A stretch of 64,000 bases of DNA from contig JADKAQ010000004.1 of assembly GCA_016719105.1 (NCBI GenBank), positions 124,001-188,000 of the forward strand, given 5' to 3'. The DNA comes from Gemmatimonadota bacterium. GTDB lineage: Bacteria; Gemmatimonadota; Gemmatimonadetes; Gemmatimonadales; Gemmatimonadaceae. Of this stretch, positions 47,496 to 55,046 are shown piece after piece (position 1 is the stretch's first letter; each line of letters starts with the position of its first letter). The position numbers and the translations under genes were made by a program. The notes beneath the pieces were generated by a model. It was not told the origin of the DNA, did no database searches, and saw only the letters and a list, made by a program, of their open reading frames with translations.

Positions 47496-48313
47496 CGCGA
47501 AAGGAGGGAGGTCAAGGCCTGAGCGACGCGCTCCGGCGCTTCTTCTGGCGTAAAGTGACGGATGTCCGGCACGACGTCGAGCGTGGCACCACGAATCGCA
47601 TCGGCAAGTCGTTGCCCGATCTCGCGCGGCAGGAACGGATCCTCTGCCCCCCACACGATCGCGGTCGGCGCCACGATGTCCTTCAATCGCGGCTCGAGCG
47701 CTTTCGTTTCCCCCGAGTCGAGCGCCGCGAGGTGTGCCACCAGCGTGTCCCGCCCCGCTTCCGACGCGAACGGTCGTACGTACTGCTCGATGGAGTGCGA
47801 CCCGCGTTCCGAGACGACGTAGCCACGCAGCAGGTCGGCGCGAAGGACCGACAGGATCCACGTGGCTGGTAAGTGACGCGTGAGCGGCATGGTGGCCCTG
47901 ACGAGCTTCACTTCTCGCCCCGGCCAGGCGTCAAACGCGACGGAGTTGATCAGCAGGAGGCGCGCGACGCGCGTGGGGTGACGGATCGCCAGCGACTGCG
48001 CGATCCCCCCGCCGATGTCGTGCCCAACGATGGTCGCGTAGTTGATCCCCAGGGCGTCGAGGAGCGAGACCACCCGGTCGGCGTGCGCCCGGAGCGACAG
48101 GTCGGCCGTGCCGGGCGGATCGCTGCGTCCGAATCCCAGCAGGTCGAGGACGACGACCCGGTGCCCCTTGGGCACGAGGGAGACGACGTCGCTCCAGAGG
48201 TGCGACGAGGTCGGAAAGCCGTGAATGAAGACGATCGGCTCGCCGCCTCCGCGCGACCCGGCGGCGTAGTAGTACAGCCGAGCCCCCCCGACATCGACGA
48301 ACTCACCGCGCAC
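47492..48313 (-). CDS. Alpha/beta hydrolase with Asp nucleophile (epoxide hydrolase or dehalogenase type)
   Basis: The protein is about 273 residues from GTG 48313 (an in-frame ATG at 48451 would give 319). HGFPTSSHLW is the oxyanion loop. The nucleophile elbow is GHDIGGG, with Asp where most relatives have Ser. Asp is used by haloalkane dehalogenases and epoxide hydrolases. AEDPFL may supply the acid and IRHF the His. A chain this size matches those families. The gene opens an overlapping operon with a TPR protein and a glycine-zipper protein. The start is uncertain because no Shine-Dalgarno is seen at either choice. Confidence 0.8.
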   Translation of the reverse strand: MRGEFVDVGGARLYYYAAGSRGGGEPIVFIHGFPTSSHLWSDVVSLVPKGHRVVVLDLLGFGRSDPPGTADLSLRAHADRVVSLLDALGINYATIVGHDIGGGIAQSLAIRHPTRVARLLLINSVAFDAWPGREVKLVRATMPLTRHLPATWILSVLRADLLRGYVVSERGSHSIEQYVRPFASEAGRDTLVAHLAALDSGETKALEPRLKDIVAPTAIVWGAEDPFLPREIGQRLADAIRGATLDVVPDIRHFTPEEAPERVAQALTSLLSR

Positions 48314-48451
48314 GGGCTGCGCGGCGAAGACGGGGGTCGGGCAGGAGGAGTCGAGGCATGGTCGGAAGTGTGGGTGTCGCCACGGCAAATTGGGCGTTGC
48401 CTTGGTGCAGGACAAGCGCACCGCGCCACGCGACTGACCTGCGCGGCACAT

Positions 48452-48911
48452 TTCCGCGCCGCGCGTCGATCGCCGACGCGAACGTGCGGGTCGGGTGGTT
48501 CATTCGCTTGTGCTTGAACGACTTGCGAGGTGGATCTCGCTCGACCCGAGCTGGCGACGCGCGCCTGGCTGTCGCGGCGCCCCGAGGGGACCCCTCGGCG
48601 TCACCGGTGTTCCGGTGCGTGCCCGTTGCCCACACGTCGTCCCCGCGGCAGCCCTGCTCGACTTACGTCGCGCAACGTCGGCAGTCGGCACCGGCGAGAC
48701 CGTCGGCACCGCCCCACCGGCCGCACCGGCGGTACGACGCGGCCCGGTTCCGTGGCACCTGAGCGCCGCGTGCGGCCGGGTTCGCCGCCCCGTGCGGAGC
48801 CACGACGCGCGCAACGGCGAGCCCTGCAATCCATGCGTAGTCCCTTCTCCGGCGCGATCTCCCGTCCGTGCCCGACAGACGCGGGGCGCGCGCGTCGGCA
48901 TCCTTCTAGGT
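48452..48911. other. Gene-free divergent region before hsp20
   Basis: No convincing reading frame is seen. It contains a perfect 17-bp dyad, CCGAGGGG-A-CCCCTCGG (48582-48598). No CIRCE element or clear heat-shock promoter was found. Confidence 0.4.
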
Positions 48912-48955
48912 GTCGAGGAAACGCTCGACGGAAGTGACTCCAGCAAGGAGGAGTT
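48912..48955 (+). promoter_or_regulatory. Two hairpins in the hsp20 leader, the second covering the Shine-Dalgarno
   Basis: GTCGAG/CTCGAC (48912-48917 with 48924-48929) is followed by GACTCC (48936-48941) pairing with GGAGTT (48950-48955). The second stem takes up part of the AAGGAGGAG ribosome site just before the ATG at 48956. This could act as an RNA thermometer for a heat-shock gene. Confidence 0.35.
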
Positions 48956-49435
48956 ATGACCAGGCACCTGATGCCGCGCACGACACCGGCGTTCACGACG
49001 GCCTTCCGCGAATTGGACGACATGCAGCATCGGCTGCGCCGGTTCTTCAACCAGACGCCCGGGAACGACCTGTTCACCACCGAGGCGGTGGGGTGGATGC
49101 CGCCGGTCGAGATCGTCGAAAAGCCCGACGCACTCATGCTCACGGCGGAGCTGCCGGGCGTGACGAAGGAACACATCGACGTCACGTTCGAAGACGACGT
49201 GCTCACCATCCGCGGCGAGAAGACCGAGGAGAAGCGCGAGGACAAGGAGGAGGCGAAGTTCCATCTCTTCGAGCGCTTCTACGGCACGTTCGCTCGTTCG
49301 TTCGTCGTCCCGCGCACCATCGATGCGACCAAGATCACGGCGCAGTTCCGTGACGGCGTGCTCGTGGTGCGTCTGCCCAAGGCCGAGGCGGCGATGGCCA
49401 AGGGACGCAAGATCGAGGTGAACGAAGCGACGTAG
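48956..49435 (+). CDS. Small heat-shock protein, Hsp20/alpha-crystallin family
   Basis: This protein of 159 residues has the alpha-crystallin domain at about 45-140, including PPVEIVEKPDALMLTAELPG, DVTFEDDVLTIRGEK and FVVPRTIDATKITAQFRDG. It holds unfolded proteins for refolding by other chaperones without using ATP. AAGGAGGAG precedes the ATG. The leader hairpin at 48950-48955 may limit translation at low temperature. The gene is a single unit with a terminator after it. Confidence 0.92.
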   Translation: MTRHLMPRTTPAFTTAFRELDDMQHRLRRFFNQTPGNDLFTTEAVGWMPPVEIVEKPDALMLTAELPGVTKEHIDVTFEDDVLTIRGEKTEEKREDKEEAKFHLFERFYGTFARSFVVPRTIDATKITAQFRDGVLVVRLPKAEAAMAKGRKIEVNEAT

Positions 49436-49471
49436 TCGCCATCGCTCGGCGCGTGGGCGCGAGCCCGCGCG

Positions 49472-49508
49472 ATGCGGCGAGCCCCTGCACCTCGGGGGCT
49501 CGCCGCAT
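49472..49508 (+). terminator. Terminator after hsp20
   Basis: A perfect 14-bp stem ATGCGGCGAGCCCC/GGGGCTCGCCGCAT (49472-49485 with 49495-49508) around a 9-nt loop. The following bases are not T-rich. Confidence 0.55.
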
Positions 49509-49601
49509 GACGTCCGCCCCAGTTCCCGTGTCTTCATTTCGGGCGCGGGGAGCGGCAACTTTCGATGGCGCCTCCTACGAAGCCATCTCACACCCCCTCG
49601 C

Positions 49602-50498
49602 GTGCTGGTCAGTCTCTTTCGCGGGCGACTCTCGCCTGACGAGTGGTATCCCGCGCTGGAAGCCGACCTGTCGGCGCGGCTCGTGAGGCTCCCGGGCGGC
49701 GAGCAGGCGCGGGTCGTCGAGGGTGGCGACGCGCGGCATCCGCCGGTCCTCTTCATTCACGGGTGGGGGGCGTCGGCGTACTACTATCGCAAGCTGCTCC
49801 CGGCGGTGCTGCGGGCCGGGCGACGCGTGATCGCGATGGACCTGCGCGGACACGGCGGCAGCGACAAGCCGATGGACGAGTCGCTCTACACCGCCGACGC
49901 CATGGCGGCCCACGTCGAGGGCGTTATCGACGCGTTGGGGTACGATCGCCTCGACATCGTGGCCCATTCGTTAGGCGGTGGTGTCGCCCTCGACGTGGCG
50001 CGTCGGCAGCGCGATCGCGTGTCGACCCTCACGCTGCTGGCCCCGGTCGGACTCGCCCCCGTGCGCTTCCTCGTGCTCGCGCGGATGGCGACACCCGGGG
50101 CGGTCGCGCCACTCGTTCGGTATGCGGTCCCGCCCTGGAGCATTCCGCTGGTGGTGCGCGCCCTCAACGGTACCCTGGGCGATTTCGCCTTCCGTGACGT
50201 GGACGAGTACTGGGCGCCGACGCGCGATCCCGCCTTTGGCTGGGCGCTTCGCACGCTGCTGCATCACTACCGCCTCGCACCGCGCACGCGCGAGGAACTC
50301 GCGCAGATCACCGCTCCCGTCCTCCTCCTGCTCGGCGGGCAGGACCTCCTGGTGCGCGCGGCCGAGTCGGCGCAACGGGTCACGTCGCTCCCCGGGTGGC
50401 GAGCCCGCATCGTGGCGCGCGCCGGGCACGTGCTGGCGGAGGAGGTGCCGCAGACGGTGCTCGACGAGCTGCTTCCCCACTTGGGCGTCGATCGTTAG
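49602..50498 (+). CDS. Alpha/beta hydrolase with Ser nucleophile
   Basis: This protein of 298 residues has HGWGASAYYY as oxyanion loop, the nucleophile Ser in AHSLGGGVALD, a likely acid Asp in LGGQDLLVRA and His in AGHVLAEE. It resembles carboxylesterase or C-C hydrolase family members. There is no signal peptide, so it acts in the cytoplasm. The start is GTG at 49602. It is a lone gene whose stop codon lies in a CGTTAGG word. Substrate unknown. Confidence 0.85.
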   Translation: MLVSLFRGRLSPDEWYPALEADLSARLVRLPGGEQARVVEGGDARHPPVLFIHGWGASAYYYRKLLPAVLRAGRRVIAMDLRGHGGSDKPMDESLYTADAMAAHVEGVIDALGYDRLDIVAHSLGGGVALDVARRQRDRVSTLTLLAPVGLAPVRFLVLARMATPGAVAPLVRYAVPPWSIPLVVRALNGTLGDFAFRDVDEYWAPTRDPAFGWALRTLLHHYRLAPRTREELAQITAPVLLLLGGQDLLVRAAESAQRVTSLPGWRARIVARAGHVLAEEVPQTVLDELLPHLGVDR

Positions 50499-50504
50499 GC
50501 GTGC

Positions 50505-50590
50505 CACGCGTCGCGCGTCGCGCGGTACTCGGCACGCGTCGCGCGCCACTCGCCACTCGGCACTCGGCAGTCCGCACTCGGCGCTCGAAC
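50505..50590. repeat. Degenerate short intergenic repeats
   Basis: Overlapping copies of CGTCGCGCG, CACTCGCCACTCGGCACTCGG and GCACTCGGCGCTCG follow the hydrolase gene. Together they look like an unstable low-complexity spacer. Confidence 0.5.
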
Positions 50591-50928
50591 GCGCGGCGTC
50601 GGCCCGCGGCCGCATGAAAAGACGTACCGGCCGAATGCGCCTCGCGCCTGGCATGATTCGTCGGTCGGTCGATTGCACCCTTCGCCGCACCGTGACATGA
50701 CGCGGGCGGGTGCGCCGACCGCGATACCCTCTCGAACCGCGCCGCACACTCGCGTCGTGCACAGGAGCGATGGGGCGCCCCCCGACCGGCCGATCGCGCC
50801 GTCCCTGAGGCGCGAGCACAATGACCCGGGCACGCAAGACACCGGGAAGCTGGTCAATCGGGCGGTGGCGTGTGCCGCCCGCCGCCGCTTAGCTTGCGGG
50901 GACCAAAACGACTCAGACAACAGGCGGA
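50591..50928. other. Gene-free leader of the DEAD-box helicase gene
   Basis: About 340 bases without a credible gene. DEAD-box helicase genes often have long 5' leaders, but no motif was recognised here. Confidence 0.35.
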
Positions 50929-52248
50929 ATGAAGACCTCAAGTCCCGCGGCCAGGCAGCGCAAGCCCGCGGCGAAGACCCAGGCCCGGCCGGACGCTCCG
51001 GCCGGCCCGGCTGAAAGCACCCCGAGCAGCGAAGAGTCAGACGTCGTCGAGACGGTCGACGCGTCAGCCGCCGCTCCTGTAGCGCTCATCGACGCCGTCG
51101 TCGACGGCCCGTCCTTCGCCGAACTCGGCCTCGCCGCCCCCATCGTGCAGGCGGTTGCGGCTGCCGGCTATCGCGCCCCCACGCCGATCCAGCGCGACGC
51201 GATCCCGCTGGCCATGTCCGGGCGCGACGTCATGGGGCTGGCCCAGACCGGCACCGGGAAGACCGCCGCCTTCACGCTTCCCATCATCCACCGGTTGTTA
51301 GGGGGGGAGAAGCGCCTGCGCTGCCTCATCCTCACGCCCACGCGCGAGCTGTGCCAGCAGGTCGACGAGAGCTTCCGCAAGTACGGGCAGTTCACCGATG
51401 TCGAAGTGGCGCCCATCTACGGTGGCGTCGCGTACGAGCCCCAGGAAAAGGCGCTGCAGAAGGGGGTCGACGTGATCGTGGCGACCCCCGGTCGCTTCAT
51501 CGACCACATGGAGAAGCGCAACGCGTCGCTCGACGCGCTCGAGATCCTCGTGCTCGACGAGGCCGACCGCATGCTGGACATGGGCTTTGCGCCGCAGATC
51601 AGCCGCATCGTCGGTGGTATCTCGCCGTATCGCCAGACGCTGCTGTTCAGCGCCACCATGCCCCCGGAAGTCGAAGCGCTGGCGCGGAAGTACCTGCGCC
51701 GTCCCGTGGTGGTGCAGGTGGGACGCCGCTCCTCGGCGGCCAGCACCGTGCGGCACGCGGTGTATCCCGTCCCCCGCGGGCGAAAGAACGATCTCCTCGT
51801 CGAGCTGCTGCGACGTCCGGAGATGGACTCGGTCCTCGTCTTCACGCGCACCAAGCACGGGGCCGATCACGTCGTGCGCGACCTGCACACCGCCGGCGTC
51901 GAGGCCACGGCCATGCACGCCGACAAGACGCAGGCGCAACGCACGCAGGCGATCGAGCGCTTCAAGAGCGGCGACATCCGCGTCCTCGTGGCGACCGACA
52001 TCGCGCAGCGCGGCCTCGACATCTCGGGCATCTCGCACGTCATCAACTACGACGTGCCGGCACAGGCCGAGGACTACGTGCACCGCATCGGGCGCACCGG
52101 TCGTGCCGCGTCGACGGGCGATGCCTTCACCTTCATGTCGCCCGACGAGATCGCGATGGTCCGCACCATCGAGCGCGTCCTCGGACAACCGATCGAACGC
52201 ATCTCGATTCCCGGCTTCGACTTCGGCACGGTCGCCGCGACCACCTGA
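50929..52248 (+). CDS. DEAD-box RNA helicase (RhlE-like)
   Basis: This protein of 439 residues has an N-terminal Lys/Ala/Pro tail (1-50) and then the two RecA folds. Motifs are the Q-motif region FAELGLAAPIVQAV, motif I AQTGTGKT, PTRELCQQ, ATPGRFIDHM, DEADRMLDMGF, SATM, and in the second fold ATDIAQRGLDI and HRIGRTGRAA. It unwinds RNA duplexes, typically in ribosome assembly or cold adaptation. The C-terminus is short, with no RNA-binding tail. The ATG at 50929 follows a long leader. Confidence 0.93.
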   Translation: MKTSSPAARQRKPAAKTQARPDAPAGPAESTPSSEESDVVETVDASAAAPVALIDAVVDGPSFAELGLAAPIVQAVAAAGYRAPTPIQRDAIPLAMSGRDVMGLAQTGTGKTAAFTLPIIHRLLGGEKRLRCLILTPTRELCQQVDESFRKYGQFTDVEVAPIYGGVAYEPQEKALQKGVDVIVATPGRFIDHMEKRNASLDALEILVLDEADRMLDMGFAPQISRIVGGISPYRQTLLFSATMPPEVEALARKYLRRPVVVQVGRRSSAASTVRHAVYPVPRGRKNDLLVELLRRPEMDSVLVFTRTKHGADHVVRDLHTAGVEATAMHADKTQAQRTQAIERFKSGDIRVLVATDIAQRGLDISGISHVINYDVPAQAEDYVHRIGRTGRAASTGDAFTFMSPDEIAMVRTIERVLGQPIERISIPGFDFGTVAATT

Positions 52249-52314
52249 CGGCCTGCGGCGCCTCCGCCCGGACGAGCGGCGACCGATGCCGCTCGCCCGT
52301 CGGCCGGTCTCGCC

Positions 52315-52734
52315 TCATCGCTTGACCCGGCCAGCGCGAGAGACCGTCACGGTCTCCGCCGCCGCCCCGCGCGTGATGATGAGCCGCGCGTTCGCGGCGC
52401 CGTACCCCAGCCCCAAGGGATAGAAGGCGATCGAATCGCGGCTCGCGCGCATCGCCACTCGAAAGAGCGAGTCCAGTGGCACGCGCGAGAGGGTATCGCG
52501 TCCGGCGTGCACGGTGGCGTGCGCCGAGAGCGTGTCGAAGCGCACCGCGGTCCGACGTTGCCAGCGCAGCGCCTGATGACGCGCGTCGGCGAGCGCCGAG
52601 ACGAGGAGCGAGGTGGCGCCGTGTACCGCCGCACGGTCGCGCACGCGCGCCACCGACGGGATCGCGATGAGGGCGATGACGCCGATCAGCGTGACCGTGA
52701 TCGTGAGTTCCAGGAACGTGAAACCGCGGCGCAT
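52315..52734 (-). CDS. Orphan type IV pilin or pseudopilin (GspH/FimT-like)
   Basis: This protein of 139 residues has a prepilin leader RRG|FTFLELTITVTLIGVIAL: a short basic leader, cleavage before Phe, a Glu at +5 and a hydrophobic helix. The C-terminal globular part is beta-rich (RTAVRFDTLSAHATVHAGRD). GspH/FimT minor pilins prime pilus or type II secretion fibres. No other pilin or assembly gene is present in the window, so it must work with machinery encoded elsewhere. Confidence 0.85.
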   Translation of the reverse strand: MRRGFTFLELTITVTLIGVIALIAIPSVARVRDRAAVHGATSLLVSALADARHQALRWQRRTAVRFDTLSAHATVHAGRDTLSRVPLDSLFRVAMRASRDSIAFYPLGLGYGAANARLIITRGAAAETVTVSRAGRVKR

Positions 52735-52898
52735 GCGCCCTCCGGTTGGCGTGGTGCCCCATGGTCGCGGCGGTGGCGACCGAGGGCCTCACCTTTTCTG
52801 CGCATGTTGTATCCCGGGATTGCGGCGGCGGCGGGGCGTCCCGATGCCGCCCGCGGGTGCCTTTCGCCAACGGCGTTCCCGCGCGATACTCTCCGCCC

Positions 52899-53165
52899 AT
52901 GACGTTCTCGAACGCTCCTCGAGCGCGGCTCGCCGTCGCCTCACTTCTGGTGCTCGCCGTCGCGGCGGCCGCCTGCGCCCCGCCGTCGCAGCAGGACATG
53001 CAGACCGCTCAGGCGCTGACCGAGCTGGGCGAGTCCTACAATGACCTGCGGCTCACGCAGCAGGAGTTGCAGGATCAGGTCGACTCGCTTAAAGCTGTGG
53101 TAGTCCGGCAGGATTCGGTCATTCGAACGCTGGCGAACCTCGCCGGGGTGCAGCTCCCGCAGTGA
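52899..53165 (+). CDS. Small coiled-coil lipoprotein
   Basis: This protein of 88 residues has a lipoprotein signal (VASLLVLAVAAAACAPP) and then a heptad-like helix (LTELGESYNDLRLTQQELQDQ and VDSLKAVVVRQDSVIRTLAN). It resembles small envelope lipoproteins of the Lpp kind without matching a known family. The ATG at 52899 is chosen because it gives the complete signal. Confidence 0.7.
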   Translation: MTFSNAPRARLAVASLLVLAVAAAACAPPSQQDMQTAQALTELGESYNDLRLTQQELQDQVDSLKAVVVRQDSVIRTLANLAGVQLPQ

Positions 53166-53310
53166 CTCCCCCGCGGCCGACGGGCTGCGCCGGGGCTGTA
53201 ATCGTTTACCTTTCCGGCGGGTTCACAAAACTCCACTTTTCGGTGCGTGCGGGGGACCGAGACACCTTCTGGTGCATCGGCCGCCTCTGTCGCGCGGCCG
53301 ATAATTCCCC

Positions 53311-53327
53311 GTAGGATCTCCTCCTAC
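53311..53327 (+). promoter_or_regulatory. Small hairpin in the leader of phosphofructokinase
   Basis: GTAGGA (53311-53316) and TCCTAC (53322-53327) form a 6-bp stem 26 bp before the pfk ATG. Confidence 0.25.
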
Positions 53328-53352
53328 ACGACCTCCCTCTCCACTTCACGAG

Positions 53353-54432
53353 ATGCGCATCGCGATCTCCACCGGCGGCGGCGACGCCCCGGGGCTCAAC
53401 GCCGTCATCCGCGCCGCCGTCCTCTCCGCCATCACGCGCGGCTGGGACGTGCTCGGGATCTGCCGTGGCTACTACGGCCTTCTCGGCGAGGACGACATCA
53501 TCCCCCTCACGCGTGACTCCGTTCGCGGAATTGCGCACCTGGGAGGGACGATCCTCCGGACCACGAACCGGGGCAATCCGTTCGAGTTCCCCGTGCGCCA
53601 AGCCGACGGGTCGTTCATCGAGGTGGATCGGTCAAAGGAGATCTTCGAAAACGCGGACCGCCTCGGGATCGACGCCATCGTCACCATTGGCGGCGACGGT
53701 TCGCTCGCCATCGGCCAGCGCCTCTTTGAACGTGGGATGAAGATCGTCGGTGTCCCCAAGACCATCGACAACGACGTCAGCCACACGATCACGACCTTCG
53801 GATTCGACACGGCGGTCAACACCGCCATCGAGGCGATCGACAAGCTGCATACCACCGCCGAGAGCCACGATCGCGTGATCGTCATGGAGGTCATGGGACG
53901 CCATGCCGGCTTCATCGCGTTGCACTCCGGGGTGGCCGGCACCGCAGACGTTATCCTCATCCCCGAGATCCCCTTCGACATCGAGAAGGTCTGCGCCAAG
54001 GTCCGTGCCCGCGACCGCGCGGGGCGCCAGTTCTCGATCGTGGTGGTGGCTGAGGGGGCCTATCCGGTCGGCGGGCAGGAGTCGATCCTGGGCGAATCGC
54101 TTCCGGGGCAGGCCAAGCGCGTGGGTGGCATCGCCGGCCGCCTCGCCTGGGAGATCCAGAACCGCACCGGGAAGGAGGCGCGCTCGCTCGTGCTGGGCCA
54201 CCTGCAGCGCGGTGGTGGGCCGACCGGCTACGATCGCCTGTTGGCGACCCGCTTCGGCGGCGCCGCCATCGAGGCGGTGGAAAAACAGAAGTGGGGGCAT
54301 ATGGTCGCCCTGCAGTCCCCGCACATCGTCACGGTCCCCTTTGTCGACGTGATCAACCACCCGCGCAGCGTCGAGCTGGACCACGACCTGATGCGGACCG
54401 CGCGCGCCACCGGGATCTCGTTCGGCGACTAG
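53353..54432 (+). CDS. pfkA: 6-phosphofructokinase (mixed-substrate, ATP-type signature)
   Basis: The enzyme phosphorylates fructose 6-phosphate in glycolysis. This protein of 359 residues has STGGGDAPGLNAVIR, the donor-site GGDGS (113-117), PKTIDND with Lys136, and GRHAGFIALHSG for the sugar. Gly in GGDGS favours ATP, while Lys in PKTIDND is typical of PPi enzymes and the mixed group III subfamily, so the donor may be ATP with unusual properties. It is transcribed alone, and its product is expected in the cytoplasm. Confidence 0.9.
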   Translation: MRIAISTGGGDAPGLNAVIRAAVLSAITRGWDVLGICRGYYGLLGEDDIIPLTRDSVRGIAHLGGTILRTTNRGNPFEFPVRQADGSFIEVDRSKEIFENADRLGIDAIVTIGGDGSLAIGQRLFERGMKIVGVPKTIDNDVSHTITTFGFDTAVNTAIEAIDKLHTTAESHDRVIVMEVMGRHAGFIALHSGVAGTADVILIPEIPFDIEKVCAKVRARDRAGRQFSIVVVAEGAYPVGGQESILGESLPGQAKRVGGIAGRLAWEIQNRTGKEARSLVLGHLQRGGGPTGYDRLLATRFGGAAIEAVEKQKWGHMVALQSPHIVTVPFVDVINHPRSVELDHDLMRTARATGISFGD

Positions 54433-54672
54433 CGGGTGGCGCGGTCGCCGCGGCTCGGAGCGCGAGGGGGACGCCAAGAGTGAGCGGGGTGTCCCCGTGT
54501 CCTCCCCGATCGTCTGCGCTGAGGGACGGGTTCCGGACGCCTCGCGAGGGGCCCCTCCGTTAAGGTGTTGTCTGTGAAGTGGTTAGGTCGACTTGCCGAA
54601 CGGGGCGACGGCGAGGCACTTTCCGTGCACCGTCACACGGGTAGTTCGATTCCCGATTCGCATGGAGCAGCG

Positions 54673-55038
54673 GTGATCTCTCGACTCGGCTTGGCGGTGA
54701 CGATGATGTTGGGGGCGGCGTTGCTGCCGGCGCAGGCCGACGCGCAGGGGCCGCCGCCGGTCCGCTCGCTCGTGCCAATCAAGGCGAAGGCGGAGGGGCG
54801 CGAGGAGATCCCGGCGTCGTATCTCCCGCCCGAGGGGATGTGCCGCATCTGGATCGACAACGTCCCGCCGTCGCAGCAGCCTGCCCCGACCGACTGCGCG
54901 AGCGCCATCAAGAACCGTCCCTCGAACGGTCGCGTGATCTTCCCGGAGGACGGCCCGCGGGCCCGAAAGGGAGACAAGACGGAGCGCGACGAGAAAGCGA
55001 CCGGCAAGGGGAGCAAGCCGAGGCGTCCCGGCGAGTAG
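54673..55038 (+). CDS. Small secreted protein with a Cys-x(n)-Cys signature
   Basis: This protein of 121 residues has a signal peptide (VISRLGLAVTMMLGAALLPAQADAQ). The mature part has one conserved-looking patch MCRIWIDNVPPSQQPAPTDC, with two Cys probably forming a disulfide, followed by a Lys/Arg/Asp-rich tail. I recognise this patch only as a recurring one in small exported proteins. The GTG at 54673 has GGAG 5 bases upstream. The helicase gene begins 9 bp later. Confidence 0.6.
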   Translation: MISRLGLAVTMMLGAALLPAQADAQGPPPVRSLVPIKAKAEGREEIPASYLPPEGMCRIWIDNVPPSQQPAPTDCASAIKNRPSNGRVIFPEDGPRARKGDKTERDEKATGKGSKPRRPGE

Positions 55039-55046
55039 ATTACGGC

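Noticed and set aside
48452..48955. A CIRCE element or sigma-32 promoter for hsp20
   Set aside because: No TTAGCACTC-N9-GAGTGCTAA or matching -35/-10 pair was found. Only the leader hairpins remain as a candidate control.
54573..54662. A tRNA-like segment (acceptor-like TGTGAAG/ATTCGCA and GTTCGATT loop)
   Set aside because: The T-loop is 10 nt instead of 7, no D-arm or anticodon arm fits, and there is no CCA. I judge it chance similarity.
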